From contig JAEPOM010000016.1 in assembly GCA_017642885.1 (NCBI GenBank), positions 1 to 64,000 of the forward strand: a stretch of 64,000 nt of DNA, written 5' to 3'. This DNA is from Henriciella sp. GTDB taxonomy: Bacteria > Pseudomonadota > Alphaproteobacteria > Caulobacterales > Hyphomonadaceae. Under the pieces are notes generated by a model. That model did no database searches. It worked only from the letters and a program-made list of their open reading frames with translations, and was not told the origin of the DNA. Below are positions 1 to 9,321 of this stretch, one piece after another. The stretch's first letter is position 1, and each line of letters starts with the position of its first letter. The translations under genes and the position numbers were made by a program.

Positions 1-158
1 TGCCAGTAACAGGCAGAGGGGCGCAAATGGTCTTCCATTCGCTTGCCGAGGACGAGCCGATCCGCATCATAATACCGATAGGCCAGCGGGTTATCCGATT
101 CTGGTCCCTCATAAGAGATGGGGGCTATTCCGTCATAAAATCCGGCTGCGTCGAACAT
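1..158 (-). CDS. xylA: xylose isomerase, N-terminal part (cut by window edge)
   Basis: This is the start of D-xylose isomerase, which converts D-xylose to D-xylulose in the cytoplasm with divalent metal ions. Only about 52 codons lie in the window. The reverse strand reads [20 protein letters not shown] followed by [20 protein letters not shown], which is the characteristic N-terminus of the long (class II) xylose isomerases. Two in-frame ATGs exist at 164 and 158. The AGGA motif upstream sits only 3 nt from the first but 9 nt from the second, so I prefer 158. The gene follows xylB by 13 nt and is surely co-transcribed with it. The catalytic domain lies outside the window and cannot be judged. 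Confidence 0.93.
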   Translation of the reverse strand, partial: MFDAAGFYDGIAPISYEGPESDNPLAYRYYDADRLVLGKRMEDHLRPSACYW

Positions 159-171
159 GGGCATGCGTCCT

Positions 172-1617
172 TCAATTCAAATCTTTTGTTCTCGTGTAGA
201 GCTCGCGGTATCGCGCGAGTTTTGCGCTCATAATCTCCACGTCACTGGGATCTGGTTCCACGACGTGCTCAATTTCTGGTGCCGGAAACGAGGCTTCACG
301 CTCGCCATTCGCGGCCATTTGCGCAAGCCGTGCAGCGCCTAGCGCAGGACCGACATCCGCATACTTTCGATAGATTAGGGGCCGCGACAAGGCTGCCGAG
401 AGGATGCGCCCCCAATAGGCTGAGCGAGAGCCGCCGCCAATCACGGTGATCGTTTCTATATCCGCGCCCGATGATAATGCGGCGAGCCCGTCAGCGAACC
501 CGTGCGCGACGCCTTCCAACACGGCCTGAGCAATATCAGACGCTCCGCTATCATGGGTCATTCCAAACAACATTCCCGTCGCATTCGGGTCATTGTGCGG
601 TGTGCGCTCTCCTGAGAGATAAGGCAGGAAAGTCGGAGTATCTGCTCCAAACCAGTCGGCGCGCTCAGCATCTGCGATGAGCTGTTCAGCCGATGCCGCG
701 CCGGTCAGGCGAACCGCCCAATCCACGCAGCTCGCCGCCGAGAGCATCACTGCCATTTGGTGCCAGAGGGTTGGCAAGGCGTGGCAGAACGTATGTACAC
801 CGTTTTTCGCGTCTGGCTGATAGGACGTATTTGCGGTGAACAAAACACCGGAGGTTCCGAGCGACAGGAAAGTATCTCCCGGTGCGATGATGCCCGCCCC
901 CACAGCGCCTGCTGCATTATCGCCACCGCCAGCCACGACCGGCGTGCCTTCAGGAAGACCCCACACCGCCGCAACACTGTTCAAGACCTCGCCGGTGACC
1001 TCACACCCCTCATAGAGATCCGGCATGTGCTCACGTGAGAGACCGCAAGCCCCCAACAAGCGGTCAGACCAGTCTCGAGCCCCGACATCCATCCAGAGCG
1101 TACCGGCGGCATCGGACATGTCCGAGGCATAGTTACCGGTCATGCGCAGGCGCACATAATCCTTGGGCAGAAGAACTTTTTCGACTTTTGAGAAGGCTTC
1201 TGGCTCATGCTCAGCCAGCCAGACTAGTTTGGGCGCGGTAAACCCAGGCATGGCCAGATTACCCGCGATATCATGCAATTCAGGAACGCGATCTTCGAGT
1301 ATCGAGCATTGCCCATGGCTACGTCCATCGTTCCAAAGAATCGCGGGCCGAATAGGATCATCACTCTCATCGAGCAGCGTTGCTCCATGCATTTGCCCGG
1401 AAAGTCCTACGGCCTCTACACGGTTTCGGTCAGATTGCGGAAGCGATAACACGGCGGCATTCGAAGCCTGCCACCAATCTTCTGGCTCCTGCTCCGACCA
1501 TAAGGGATACGGTCGCGAGACCGACAGGGGCGCAGTCGCCTGGGCCACTACATCCCCTTCGGGATCCATCAGTACCGCTTTTACCCCGGACGTTCCAACA
1601 TCTATCCCGAGGAACAT
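172..1617 (-). CDS. xylB: xylulokinase
   Basis: FGGY-family sugar kinase that phosphorylates D-xylulose to xylulose 5-phosphate with ATP, feeding the pentose phosphate pathway. At 481 residues it has the usual length. The N-terminus [18 protein letters not shown] is the phosphate-binding loop of the actin-like fold, LSGQMHG near residue 75 is typical of XylB, and [13 protein letters not shown] near residue 230 carries the predicted catalytic Asp. It is followed directly by xylA, so the isomerase route of xylose catabolism is encoded here. It lies 43 nt after the carbohydrate-binding protein gene and probably shares its LacI-type operator at 2350-2363. The Shine-Dalgarno sequence is weak, but no better start is visible. 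Confidence 0.95.
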   Translation of the reverse strand: MFLGIDVGTSGVKAVLMDPEGDVVAQATAPLSVSRPYPLWSEQEPEDWWQASNAAVLSLPQSDRNRVEAVGLSGQMHGATLLDESDDPIRPAILWNDGRSHGQCSILEDRVPELHDIAGNLAMPGFTAPKLVWLAEHEPEAFSKVEKVLLPKDYVRLRMTGNYASDMSDAAGTLWMDVGARDWSDRLLGACGLSREHMPDLYEGCEVTGEVLNSVAAVWGLPEGTPVVAGGGDNAAGAVGAGIIAPGDTFLSLGTSGVLFTANTSYQPDAKNGVHTFCHALPTLWHQMAVMLSAASCVDWAVRLTGAASAEQLIADAERADWFGADTPTFLPYLSGERTPHNDPNATGMLFGMTHDSGASDIAQAVLEGVAHGFADGLAALSSGADIETITVIGGGSRSAYWGRILSAALSRPLIYRKYADVGPALGAARLAQMAANGEREASFPAPEIEHVVEPDPSDVEIMSAKLARYRELYTRTKDLN

Positions 1618-1660
1618 GTCGGCCGCTGGCTCTTGATCAATCGGTGATGCACGGACCTAA

Positions 1661-2251
1661 TCACTCAGAAGGCATTCCTTTGGAGATGGCGTAAAATGGA
1701 CCAAGTTCGATTGTTTGCTTCACGAAACCGAAATTGAAACCCATCTCGGATTCACTGGTTGGAAAATACCTCTCAGCAACTCCCGAGACGCGGTACATTT
1801 TCCATTCCTCAGTGGGCAGAATTTCCGCGTTCAGCACAGTGTCATATGGCTCGACGTCGCGTCCGATTGCAACGCTGATCTTACCTGTCTCGCTTCGACG
1901 CGCTGGTTTCGCAGCGCGCGCCCAGAAATAGACTTCGATTTCTTCGCCCGCTGAGATGCTCTTATCAAACGGTGCGCGCATTCGAATATCCCATGGCTTG
2001 TTGCTCTTTTTGCGCACGCGAAAACTGATCGCCTGCGAGCCGGGAACGCCCTCAGATTCTACGATCGAGACGCTCTTATTGCCACCTTCTGGGTTCCATT
2101 TGATCGCCATCGGATTGTGGATCAAATCGCCGGGTAAGGCTCCTTGCGTCACTGGCGCAACTTCAAACTGCGGATCAGCGGCGACCGTCGGCGCGAGCGC
2201 CAATGACATAGCCAAAGCACTGCCAGCAACAAACAGTTTTACGGACTTCAT
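1661..2251 (-). CDS. secreted carbohydrate-binding-domain protein (CBM4/9-like)
   Basis: A 196-residue exported protein with a Sec signal peptide (MKSVKLFVAGSALAMSLALA, cleavage predicted near TVAA). The rest looks like a single jelly-roll carbohydrate-binding domain: an Ile-Lys-Trp-Asn segment, a Gly/Ala-rich RVRKKSNKPWDIRM strand, EIEVYFWARAA, and the closing GFNFGFVKQTIELGPFY pattern, which resembles CBM_4_9 modules fused to xylanases. No catalytic domain is attached. The start at 2251 is chosen over an ATG at 2305 because GGAGG lies 9 nt upstream of it. It heads the xylBA transcript and sits 87 nt downstream of a LacI-type operator. I infer that it binds xylan fragments; the sequence does not show the ligand. 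Confidence 0.75.
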   Translation of the reverse strand: MKSVKLFVAGSALAMSLALAPTVAADPQFEVAPVTQGALPGDLIHNPMAIKWNPEGGNKSVSIVESEGVPGSQAISFRVRKKSNKPWDIRMRAPFDKSISAGEEIEVYFWARAAKPARRSETGKISVAIGRDVEPYDTVLNAEILPTEEWKMYRVSGVAERYFPTSESEMGFNFGFVKQTIELGPFYAISKGMPSE

Positions 2252-2349
2252 TTTATCTATTCCTCCCATTTCCCGGCACTCCAATTCCGGATGTCTTCGG
2301 GTCATTGCACGCTCTTTGAGAGATTACGTTTCGCAACAACCACCGATAA

Positions 2350-2363
2350 TGTTAGCGCTACCA
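2350..2363. promoter_or_regulatory. LacI-type xylose operator, 14-bp near-palindrome
   Basis: The sequence TGTTAGCGCTACCA is an imperfect palindrome around AGCGCT. From memory it matches the XylR (LacI-family) operator described in Caulobacter xylose genes. It lies 99 nt upstream of the carbohydrate-binding protein gene that heads xylBA. A closely related site is at 9322-9335. No LacI-family regulator gene is in the window. Confidence 0.7.
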
Positions 2364-2447
2364 TAAGTGCGCCAAAGTGACCATCCCCTTGATGGGAATG
2401 ATCACAATTTTGTTTTCGAAATACGGCAGCTTCGAGGCGCACTCTGC

Positions 2448-3185
2448 CTATTGCAGGCTAACCTCACCATTGATCGCTTTCGACAGGTGATCGATGCGAT
2501 CGACGATTTCTTGTTTTGCTTCGCAGTCTCTGCAGCGCTCCAGGATACCTTCCATCTTCCGAAGCTCAGATTCTGCTTTACGCGTGTCGCCGGTCAGAAG
2601 CTTAATCAACCCAATCTTGTAATGTGCATCGTACAAAATTCGGCTAGAGGCAGTTGCTTTTTCAAAACTTCTCAAAGCCTCATTTGTTTTGCCAAGCTGG
2701 ATCTGAGACAAGCCCGCAAAATAAAGCTGCTTTGCTTTCGCATCACAAGTTCGATCATAGGTATTGCGCAGGTTGCGCACCGCCACGCCGTCTGTGGCGG
2801 CGACGCCGGTTGGTGTGGTTTGCCCAGCACCCGCATTTGCCCCCTGCGACGACGCACCAGAGTCAGTTATAGCGGAATTCGTGAACACTTCTGCTCTCTG
2901 CGAGTTGATTTGCGCGGAATCCACCGACGCCCTCACATTGCGCTCGCGGCGCAAAGCGCACATGGCATTGTCGAGGAATTCGATTTCTGCGGTTTCAAAG
3001 TCTCCGGCTCGAAACGCCGCCATGGCCGCATCGTTCTGAACCCCGACAACTTCAACCGTGTCTAGGACGCGGTCTTCGCTTTCCGATTCGGCGGCTTCGT
3101 CCTGAGCGGCAGCGATGGGTGCAGCCAAGCTCATTGCCGCAGCAATTGCGATTGTAGAGAGGAAACGTTTTGTGTTCTTGCGCAT
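2448..3185 (-). CDS. periplasmic TPR protein of the halogenase/TonB-receptor locus
   Basis: A 245-residue protein with a clear signal peptide (MRKNTKRFLSTIAIAAAMSL, cleavage near PIAAAQ). The C-terminal half (about 150-240) holds helical repeats of TPR type, such as KQLYFAGLSQIQLGKTNEAL and AHYKIGLIKLLTGDTRKAE. A first half-repeat lies near FRAGDFETAEIEFLDNA. The mature N-terminus contains DTVEVVGVQN, which resembles the TonB box and plug start of the receptor in this locus. Several Cys residues occur (CALRR, DRTCDAK, CRDCEAK). It is the last gene of the minus-strand flavoprotein operon, 47 nt after the fourth halogenase-family gene. I infer a role in periplasmic handling or energising of uptake; no enzymatic motif is visible. 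Confidence 0.75.
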   Translation of the reverse strand: MRKNTKRFLSTIAIAAAMSLAAPIAAAQDEAAESESEDRVLDTVEVVGVQNDAAMAAFRAGDFETAEIEFLDNAMCALRRERNVRASVDSAQINSQRAEVFTNSAITDSGASSQGANAGAGQTTPTGVAATDGVAVRNLRNTYDRTCDAKAKQLYFAGLSQIQLGKTNEALRSFEKATASSRILYDAHYKIGLIKLLTGDTRKAESELRKMEGILERCRDCEAKQEIVDRIDHLSKAINGEVSLQ

Positions 3186-3232
3186 TTTTATGCCTTTTCT
3201 TGTCTATAGTGTCCTCAACTCCCGGGCGCATC

Positions 3233-4741
3233 TTACCCGTTCTGACACAACTTGTTAAGGTAGGTTGAGTGGTCCTCGAACGCGTCGAGACATTTATGCA
3301 TGGTCCGACGCACCTCGGCCATACGGCGATCCAGAGCATCGTCTGACATAAAATCAATAACTGGATGGTATCTTTTGGGGCGAAAATTTTGCCCCTCGAA
3401 AACAGCAAACCAACTGTTTTCACTAAATAATTCATGGTTGTCCCGATAAAGGCGACCATTCTCCATATAAATATCGATCCGCTCACGCAGCGTGTCGGGG
3501 ATCTCCATCGAACGCACATAATCCCAAAACGGACTGTCGGTGCGTTGGGTCGCATAGTAATGCAAGATCAGAAAATCCCGGACCTGTTCAAACTCCAATT
3601 GGGTCTTGTAATTGAAGTAATCGATATCTTTTTGATTGAAATGCTTGTCGGGGAAGTATGTCAGCAAGCGCGCGACAGCAGATTGAATCAGGTGGATAGA
3701 GGTTGACTCCAATGGCTCCAGGAAGCCAGCGGACAGCCCGAGCGCGACGACGTTCTTGTTCCAGTTTTTCTTGCGGATGCCGGTCGTGAAGCGCAAGAAT
3801 TTGGGCTCCCCCATCGGCGCACCATCCAAGCCGGACCTCAACTGCGCATAAGCTTCGTCGTCACTAATGTACTCGCTGCAATAGACGTGACCGTTGCCAA
3901 TCCGATTCTGCAACGGAATGCGCCATTGCCAACCGGCTTTGTGAGCAGTCGCGCGCGTATATGGAATGGGTGGACCATCCGACTCGCACCCCTGAGCGAC
4001 AGCGCGATTGCATGGCAGATAATGCGACCAGTCTTCATATCCGGTCTCGAGCGCCTGTTCGATCAGCAATCCTCGAAACCCCGAACAATCTATAAACAGG
4101 TCGCCCGCAACTTCTTCGCCAGATTCCAATACGACACTTTCGATGAAGCCGTCTTCAGCGCGTTTCCGGGTATCGACAATCTTGCCTTCAATCCGTTGCA
4201 CGCCTCTCGCTTCCGCAACGCCGCGCATATATTTCGCGTATAGTGCAGCATCAAACTGAAACGCGTACTCGATCGAACTAAGAGGTGAGCCTCTGAGGTC
4301 CGGTTTCGGATGCGCGAATTTGTTCTGCTTAGAGCCCAGACAATGGAGATTGTACTCGTCGATCGGCGCGGCGTCTTCCTGCATCGCATGGCGAAGCCAG
4401 AAATGATGGAAGTGAACGCCTTCCATATTCACGCCATAGGGACTGAACGAATGGAAATATCGCTCACCCACCTGCCCCCAATTCACGAACTCAATTCCAA
4501 CTTTGAACGTCGCATTGGTCTGCCGCAGAAAATCGTTTTCATTTAAGTTCAGCAGCTGATTGAAATACCGGATGTGCGGAATGGTGGCCTCACCAACACC
4601 AACCGTTCCGATTTGCTCCGATTCCACGAGACGGATCCGGATCTCGGGATTTCGCAGCATAATCGCTAACGCCGAAGCAGCCATCCAGCCTGCCGTTCCG
4701 CCGCCAACGATCACAATGTCTTTGATATTCTTGTCGTGCAT
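3233..4741 (-). CDS. tryptophan-halogenase-family flavoprotein (paralog 4 of the array)
   Basis: A 502-residue FAD-dependent halogenase-family protein. Known members use FADH2, O2 and halide to halogenate tryptophan or other indoles. Visible motifs: the FAD loop GGGTAGW (13-19), GVGEATIP (48-55), a lysine at residue 80 in ATFKVGIEF at the position of the catalytic Lys79 of PrnA, WQWRIP (the WxWxIP signature), and PLESTS at the PrnA Glu346-Ser347-Thr348 position. All catalytic signatures are therefore present. I chose ATG 4741 because AGGA lies upstream; a longer start at 4774 would overlap the previous gene by 23 nt. It follows the previous paralog by 10 nt. The true substrate is unknown; context suggests a link to xylose or oligosaccharide use rather than antibiotic synthesis. 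Confidence 0.88.
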   Translation of the reverse strand: MHDKNIKDIVIVGGGTAGWMAASALAIMLRNPEIRIRLVESEQIGTVGVGEATIPHIRYFNQLLNLNENDFLRQTNATFKVGIEFVNWGQVGERYFHSFSPYGVNMEGVHFHHFWLRHAMQEDAAPIDEYNLHCLGSKQNKFAHPKPDLRGSPLSSIEYAFQFDAALYAKYMRGVAEARGVQRIEGKIVDTRKRAEDGFIESVVLESGEEVAGDLFIDCSGFRGLLIEQALETGYEDWSHYLPCNRAVAQGCESDGPPIPYTRATAHKAGWQWRIPLQNRIGNGHVYCSEYISDDEAYAQLRSGLDGAPMGEPKFLRFTTGIRKKNWNKNVVALGLSAGFLEPLESTSIHLIQSAVARLLTYFPDKHFNQKDIDYFNYKTQLEFEQVRDFLILHYYATQRTDSPFWDYVRSMEIPDTLRERIDIYMENGRLYRDNHELFSENSWFAVFEGQNFRPKRYHPVIDFMSDDALDRRMAEVRRTMHKCLDAFEDHSTYLNKLCQNG

Positions 4742-4751
4742 CTCTGTTTTC

Positions 4752-6272
4752 CTAGTCGCGCATTGCTGGCGCATATCTGTTCAAGAACGCCTGGTGTGTT
4801 TCCATTTTCATAACTGCGTTGTTCATCGCTGCCTTCATAGATCCCAAGCTGCGCTCAACTTGTTCTTCGGGGACGCCTTCCACAATTGGATCAGTCGTCT
4901 TCGGGAGAATGTTCTGCCCGAGCAAAACTGCCACCCAGCTAGGTTTGGAAAACAACTCGTCTTCATAGCGGAATACTCGTCCGGCTTCCCGGAAGAGCTC
5001 GATCTTTCGGGTGAGCGAGTCTGGGACACTCATGGTTCGACAATAGTTCCAAAACTCGCTGTCGTCGCGCTCCGTCGCCTTGTAGTGAAGGATGATGAAA
5101 TCGCGCACCTGTTCGAATTTCTGAGTGAGCTGTCGGTTATATTCATCGCGAATGGCGGTCGGCATATTCTTGCTCGGGAACAGTGAGATGAACTTGCTGA
5201 TACCTTCCTGAATCAAGTAGAGCGAGGTCGACTCTAGTGGCTCGAGAAACCCTCCGGACAAGCCTATTGCGATACAGTTCTTGTCCCAGAAGCGTGTTCG
5301 GCATCCGGTTCTGAAGCGGATCTTCCGCGGCGAGCCCAACGCTGGCCCATCCAGATCCGCGAGCAGGCTGTCAATTGCGGCCTCATCATCCATCATCGAG
5401 CTGCAATAGATGTGACCATTTCCGGTGCGATGCTGTGTCGGAATCCGCCATTGCCACCCGGCCGTCTTTGCGGTGGATTTTGTGTATGGCAACAGATCGC
5501 CGGTGCGCTCGCACGCGACCGCCTGCGCCGTGTCGCAGGGCAGCCAGTGTGCCCAGTCCTCGTAATCCACTCCAAGCGTATCGCCCAGCAGCAGCGCGCG
5601 AAAGCCAGAGCAGTCGAAGAACAGATCACCGATCAATTTTGATCCATCCTCCAATTGCACATCCGAGATGAATCCGGTCTCGTCCTTCAGATTGACCTCA
5701 ACCACCTTACCCTCGACGCGCTTCACGCCGCGCTGTTCGGCATAGTCTCGCAGGAACCTAGCATATGCCGTGGCATCGAAGTGATAGGCGTAGCGCAATT
5801 GCGAGAGAACCGACCGCGGATCGTTTGTCGGCATTGCGAATTTGCCCGCGCGAGAGGCAACCGCGCTGAGGCTAAATTCCTCGATCGAACTGCCGGGATT
5901 GGCGCGCTGGAACCGCATCCAATACTGATGGAAGTCGATCCCTTGCATATCGACGCCATGCTCCCCGAACGGATGGAAATAAGTATCGCCTAAACGCCCC
6001 CAATTATTGAACTCGATACCAAGCTTGAACGTGCCATTGGTCGCACGAAGGAAGTCTGTTTCCTTGATTCCCAGTATTCCATTAAAGTTGATGATATCCG
6101 GGATCGTCGCTTCGCCGACACCTACGGTTCCAATCTCCTCAGATTCAATCAGGGTGATCTTAACCGAACGCGGGTCGAGCAAACTCGACAAGGCCGCAGC
6201 CGTCATCCAGCCAGCAGATCCACCACCGACAATGACAATTGATGTCACCAGATTGTTCGCTGACTCATCCAT
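4752..6272 (-). CDS. tryptophan-halogenase-family flavoprotein (paralog 3 of the array)
   Basis: A 506-residue member of the flavin-dependent halogenase family with an intact signature set: GGGSAGW (16-22), GVGEATIP (51-58), Lys83 in GTFKLGIEF at the catalytic lysine position, WQWRIP, and GFLEPLESTS. ATG 6272 is preferred over 6287 because GAGAAG lies 7 nt upstream. The start overlaps the stop of the preceding degenerate paralog by 8 nt, so translation is probably coupled. It is similar along its whole length to the genes at 3233 and 7707, pointing to tandem duplication followed by divergence. The reduced flavin must come from a separate reductase; one candidate is at 20776. Confidence 0.88.
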   Translation of the reverse strand: MDESANNLVTSIVIVGGGSAGWMTAAALSSLLDPRSVKITLIESEEIGTVGVGEATIPDIINFNGILGIKETDFLRATNGTFKLGIEFNNWGRLGDTYFHPFGEHGVDMQGIDFHQYWMRFQRANPGSSIEEFSLSAVASRAGKFAMPTNDPRSVLSQLRYAYHFDATAYARFLRDYAEQRGVKRVEGKVVEVNLKDETGFISDVQLEDGSKLIGDLFFDCSGFRALLLGDTLGVDYEDWAHWLPCDTAQAVACERTGDLLPYTKSTAKTAGWQWRIPTQHRTGNGHIYCSSMMDDEAAIDSLLADLDGPALGSPRKIRFRTGCRTRFWDKNCIAIGLSGGFLEPLESTSLYLIQEGISKFISLFPSKNMPTAIRDEYNRQLTQKFEQVRDFIILHYKATERDDSEFWNYCRTMSVPDSLTRKIELFREAGRVFRYEDELFSKPSWVAVLLGQNILPKTTDPIVEGVPEEQVERSLGSMKAAMNNAVMKMETHQAFLNRYAPAMRD

Positions 6273-7710
6273 GGTTCTGCTTCTCAAGATATCGTTTCAT
6301 ATTGGTCATATAGACGTGATGGGGCGGCATTTTGGATACCATTTGAGCAACCGCGCGTTCGATCCCCTCCAGCTGCTGAATGATAGACGCTTGATCAACG
6401 CCGTCGACTTGTCGGTCATACCGCTCTGGCTTTATGCCCATACCGTTCAGCAAGATCGCCCAATCCTCTTCATTGAACGGCTCGAGGTCGTAGCGAACCA
6501 GGATTCCGCGGCTTTTAAACTGAGTGAGTTTTCTTTGAAGCTTTGCATCAACCGGGACGGCCACCGCATCCTGCCAGTATCGATCCTCCGGCACATTCTC
6601 GACTGCGAACAAAGCCCGCTGAAACGCATTGGTATGGGCGATATCATCCTCAAATCGGCGATTATACTCGCGCGCTTCCACTCTGTGATCGTTGGTGACC
6701 GGGATGAGATCAAGCGCGCGCTCAATGTCCCGCTGTAACAGCATCATTGGCGCAGGCGTGAGGGGCTCAACGCCCCATGCCGCATGACCGATCGCGACGC
6801 AGTTTCCGACCCACGCCTCATCCAGCTTTCCCGTCGTGAACTCAAAAGCTGTCGGGGCCTGCTGGGCGCTCGGGTGGGTTATCGACAAGGTCTCCGTTCG
6901 TCCTTGCAATGGTGTGATCGCACTCCAGCCATGATCGCTGGCTGTAAGCGACCGATACGCAGGGCCTAATTGCCCGCCTTCTTGCCGGGACGAGGATGCG
7001 CGCAATTCTCGAACAGTCTCGAACGAAGCCCCCAAGGCACTCACGAGCGCGCGTTCGTCTGCCGAGCAATCGATGAATAGATCCGCCTCAATCTGGCGGC
7101 CGCTCTCAAGCACTAGCGCGGAAATCCTTCCGTCTGCGACTTGCACCTCACGCAGGCGCTCCGCCACGAGTTCAATTTCTTGCGTTTCATTCCGCTTCGA
7201 TAAGAATTCTTGCAACTCTGAAACGGAAAATTGGTACCCGTATTCAGCACGAGACAATGGATGCCTGGGATCATCCGGCGGGTGCGCGAACACTCCTTTT
7301 GCGGCTGCCCGCGCGGATATGAGATATGGCTCGAGCGCGGCCCCGCGCTCGGTCAGAAAGTGCTGAAACGGCACGCCAGACAATATCGGAAAGGGCAAAT
7401 GGTAGGTCTGTATCCAGGATGGCGATCCGGAGGGCCAGTTGGTGAACCGCGTTCCGAGCGAAAACGCCGAATGCGTGCGCACCATCAAAGTCGGCTCATC
7501 GAGCCCGATAGATTCAAAGAAATTATGCGCTGTTGGCGCTGAAGCGCTGCCATACAGCGCATCCGACTCAGCCGTCTGATCCGATGCCACGATGACGAGG
7601 CGCGCTGCTCGGCCCAAGCTGCGAGAAAATGCGGCAGCGGTCAGGTGGGCGGCGAAACCGCCGCCGTAAACTACGATCGTGCGAGAAGGGTTAGTCATCG
7701 AATTGATCAC
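6265..7710 (-). CDS. degenerate tryptophan-halogenase-like flavoprotein (paralog 2, catalytic residues lost)
   Basis: A 481-residue full-length homolog of its three neighbours but strongly divergent. The FAD loop survives only as GGGFAAH (16-22). The GVGEATIP motif is replaced by YGSASAPT. The catalytic Lys is replaced by Ser84 in SAFSLGTRF. WxWxIP has become GWSAITP, and PLESTS has become PLTPAP, so the residues equivalent to PrnA Lys79, Glu346, Ser347 and Thr348 are all missing. The frame is open throughout, so this is not a decaying pseudogene. It starts at GTG 7710, which overlaps the upstream TGA, or at ATG 7698. It probably does not halogenate; it may bind flavin or substrate, pair with an active paralog, or have another activity. 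Confidence 0.8.
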   Translation of the reverse strand: MINSMTNPSRTIVVYGGGFAAHLTAAAFSRSLGRAARLVIVASDQTAESDALYGSASAPTAHNFFESIGLDEPTLMVRTHSAFSLGTRFTNWPSGSPSWIQTYHLPFPILSGVPFQHFLTERGAALEPYLISARAAAKGVFAHPPDDPRHPLSRAEYGYQFSVSELQEFLSKRNETQEIELVAERLREVQVADGRISALVLESGRQIEADLFIDCSADERALVSALGASFETVRELRASSSRQEGGQLGPAYRSLTASDHGWSAITPLQGRTETLSITHPSAQQAPTAFEFTTGKLDEAWVGNCVAIGHAAWGVEPLTPAPMMLLQRDIERALDLIPVTNDHRVEAREYNRRFEDDIAHTNAFQRALFAVENVPEDRYWQDAVAVPVDAKLQRKLTQFKSRGILVRYDLEPFNEEDWAILLNGMGIKPERYDRQVDGVDQASIIQQLEGIERAVAQMVSKMPPHHVYMTNMKRYLEKQNHG

Positions 7711-9251
7711 GTTCCTCGTGCGTCCATGCGGCCTGCTGCCAATCGCGCCGATTCCGATTCGGCGCCATAACGTGTCAGGAAGGTTTGCTGCTCTGGTGTT
7801 GTCTCCACAGCTTTGTGATTTTCGCGCAGAATACGCTCCAGTTTGCTCATCGCGTCGGTATCGGCAAACCGGTCAGCTCTTGGATCGTATCCGCTCGGAA
7901 CGAGATTCTGTCCGAGCATGACAGCGATCCAGCTTGGTGGAAGAAACACGCCGAATTCGTACTTCAGAATGTAGCCGCGGGTCAGCCAGGCCTCGAGCTT
8001 TTCGTTCAAACTATCGGGCAGCTTCATATTTCGAAAGTAGCGCCACATTTCGCTATCATCGCGTTGCGTAGCGACATAATGAAGAAGAAGGAAGTCTCGC
8101 ACGCGCTCGAAATTCAACGCCATGCGCTCATTGTACTCTTCGCGATCCAGCGCGTTGATGCTGCCATCCGGGAAGAGCTCAATGAGGGCGGTGATACCTT
8201 CCTGGATGAGATGGATCGATGTCGATTCCAATGGCTCCAGAAAGCCTCCCGAGAGGCCGATACAGACTACATTTTGATTCCAGAATTTACGACGACGCCC
8301 GGTTTTAAAGTATAGCTGTTTGGGATCTGCGAGCGCCGGACCCTCCAGTGTACCCATCAACTGCGCTGTCGCTTCGTCGTCTGAAATGAACTCGTTCCAA
8401 TAGACGTGCCCGTTGCCGGTGCGATGTTGCAAGGGAATGCGCCATTGCCATCCGGCTTTGCGAGCCGTAGCCCGTGTGTAGGGCAGCAACTTCCCGCGGG
8501 ACTCGCTTGGCACGGCAACGGCGCGATTGCACGGCAACCAATGGCTCCAGTCATCATATCCGGTTTCAAGCGACTGCTCGATCAGCACGCCGCGGAAGCC
8601 AGAGCAGTCAACGTAGAGGTCGGCCTCAATTTCCCGGCCATCGTCCAGCTCAATCTTGCGCACATCCCCGGTGTTCGGATCGCGAACAGCATTGACCACT
8701 TTGCCCTCGGTGCGAGCGACCCCTTTGCCCTCGCAATAGGTTCGCAGGAACTTTGCATAGAGGCTTGAGTCGAACTGGTAAGCATATCCAAAGTTCGATC
8801 CAATCTTATTTGTGTCCGGGCCAGGCAATTGAAATTTGCCCTTCTCTGCGGCGACAACCGGATAAGAATACTCATCCAGACGCGGGACCCGTTTGGCTGC
8901 ATTGAGCTTCAACCACAACTGATGAAAATCCAAATCACCCACCGGGAACCCATAGTCGCCGAAGGGATGTACATAGTGATCGCCTAGCCGACCCCAATCG
9001 CAGAATTCGATTCCAAGTTTGAAGGTTGCGTGGGTCGATTTCATGAACTCTCGCTCGTCGATTCCCAGTGCCTGATTAAAAAACCGAATGTGTGGTAAAG
9101 TTGCCTCACCTACGCCGATCGTGCCGATCTGATCCGACTCCACCAGCTCGATATCGAGACCTAATGCGTTGAATTTATTAGAAAGTGCGGCCGCGGCCAT
9201 CCAGCCGGCGGTGCCTCCCCCAAGGATACAGATCTTCCGCATCTTGTTCAC
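7707..9251 (-). CDS. tryptophan-halogenase-family flavoprotein (paralog 1, first gene of the operon)
   Basis: A 514-residue flavin-dependent halogenase homolog with GGGTAGW (11-17), GVGEATLP (46-53), Lys78 in ATFKLGIEF as predicted catalytic lysine, WQWRIP, and GFLEPLESTS. The start is GTG 9251: GAGGG lies 7 nt upstream, whereas the internal ATG at 9242 has no Shine-Dalgarno sequence. It heads the minus-strand operon and diverges from the TonB-dependent receptor, with a LacI-type operator between them. Comparable flavoproteins next to TonB receptors are known in Brevundimonas, Caulobacter and Xanthomonas, some with brominating activity on indole; their physiological role is unsettled. Confidence 0.88.
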   Translation of the reverse strand: MNKMRKICILGGGTAGWMAAAALSNKFNALGLDIELVESDQIGTIGVGEATLPHIRFFNQALGIDEREFMKSTHATFKLGIEFCDWGRLGDHYVHPFGDYGFPVGDLDFHQLWLKLNAAKRVPRLDEYSYPVVAAEKGKFQLPGPDTNKIGSNFGYAYQFDSSLYAKFLRTYCEGKGVARTEGKVVNAVRDPNTGDVRKIELDDGREIEADLYVDCSGFRGVLIEQSLETGYDDWSHWLPCNRAVAVPSESRGKLLPYTRATARKAGWQWRIPLQHRTGNGHVYWNEFISDDEATAQLMGTLEGPALADPKQLYFKTGRRRKFWNQNVVCIGLSGGFLEPLESTSIHLIQEGITALIELFPDGSINALDREEYNERMALNFERVRDFLLLHYVATQRDDSEMWRYFRNMKLPDSLNEKLEAWLTRGYILKYEFGVFLPPSWIAVMLGQNLVPSGYDPRADRFADTDAMSKLERILRENHKAVETTPEQQTFLTRYGAESESARLAAGRMDARGT

Positions 9252-9321
9252 GTCGCAACCCTCATCCTGCCTCTACATATCACTTTTATGACTCTTCTCT
9301 TGCCATCAAGGAATAAAAAAT

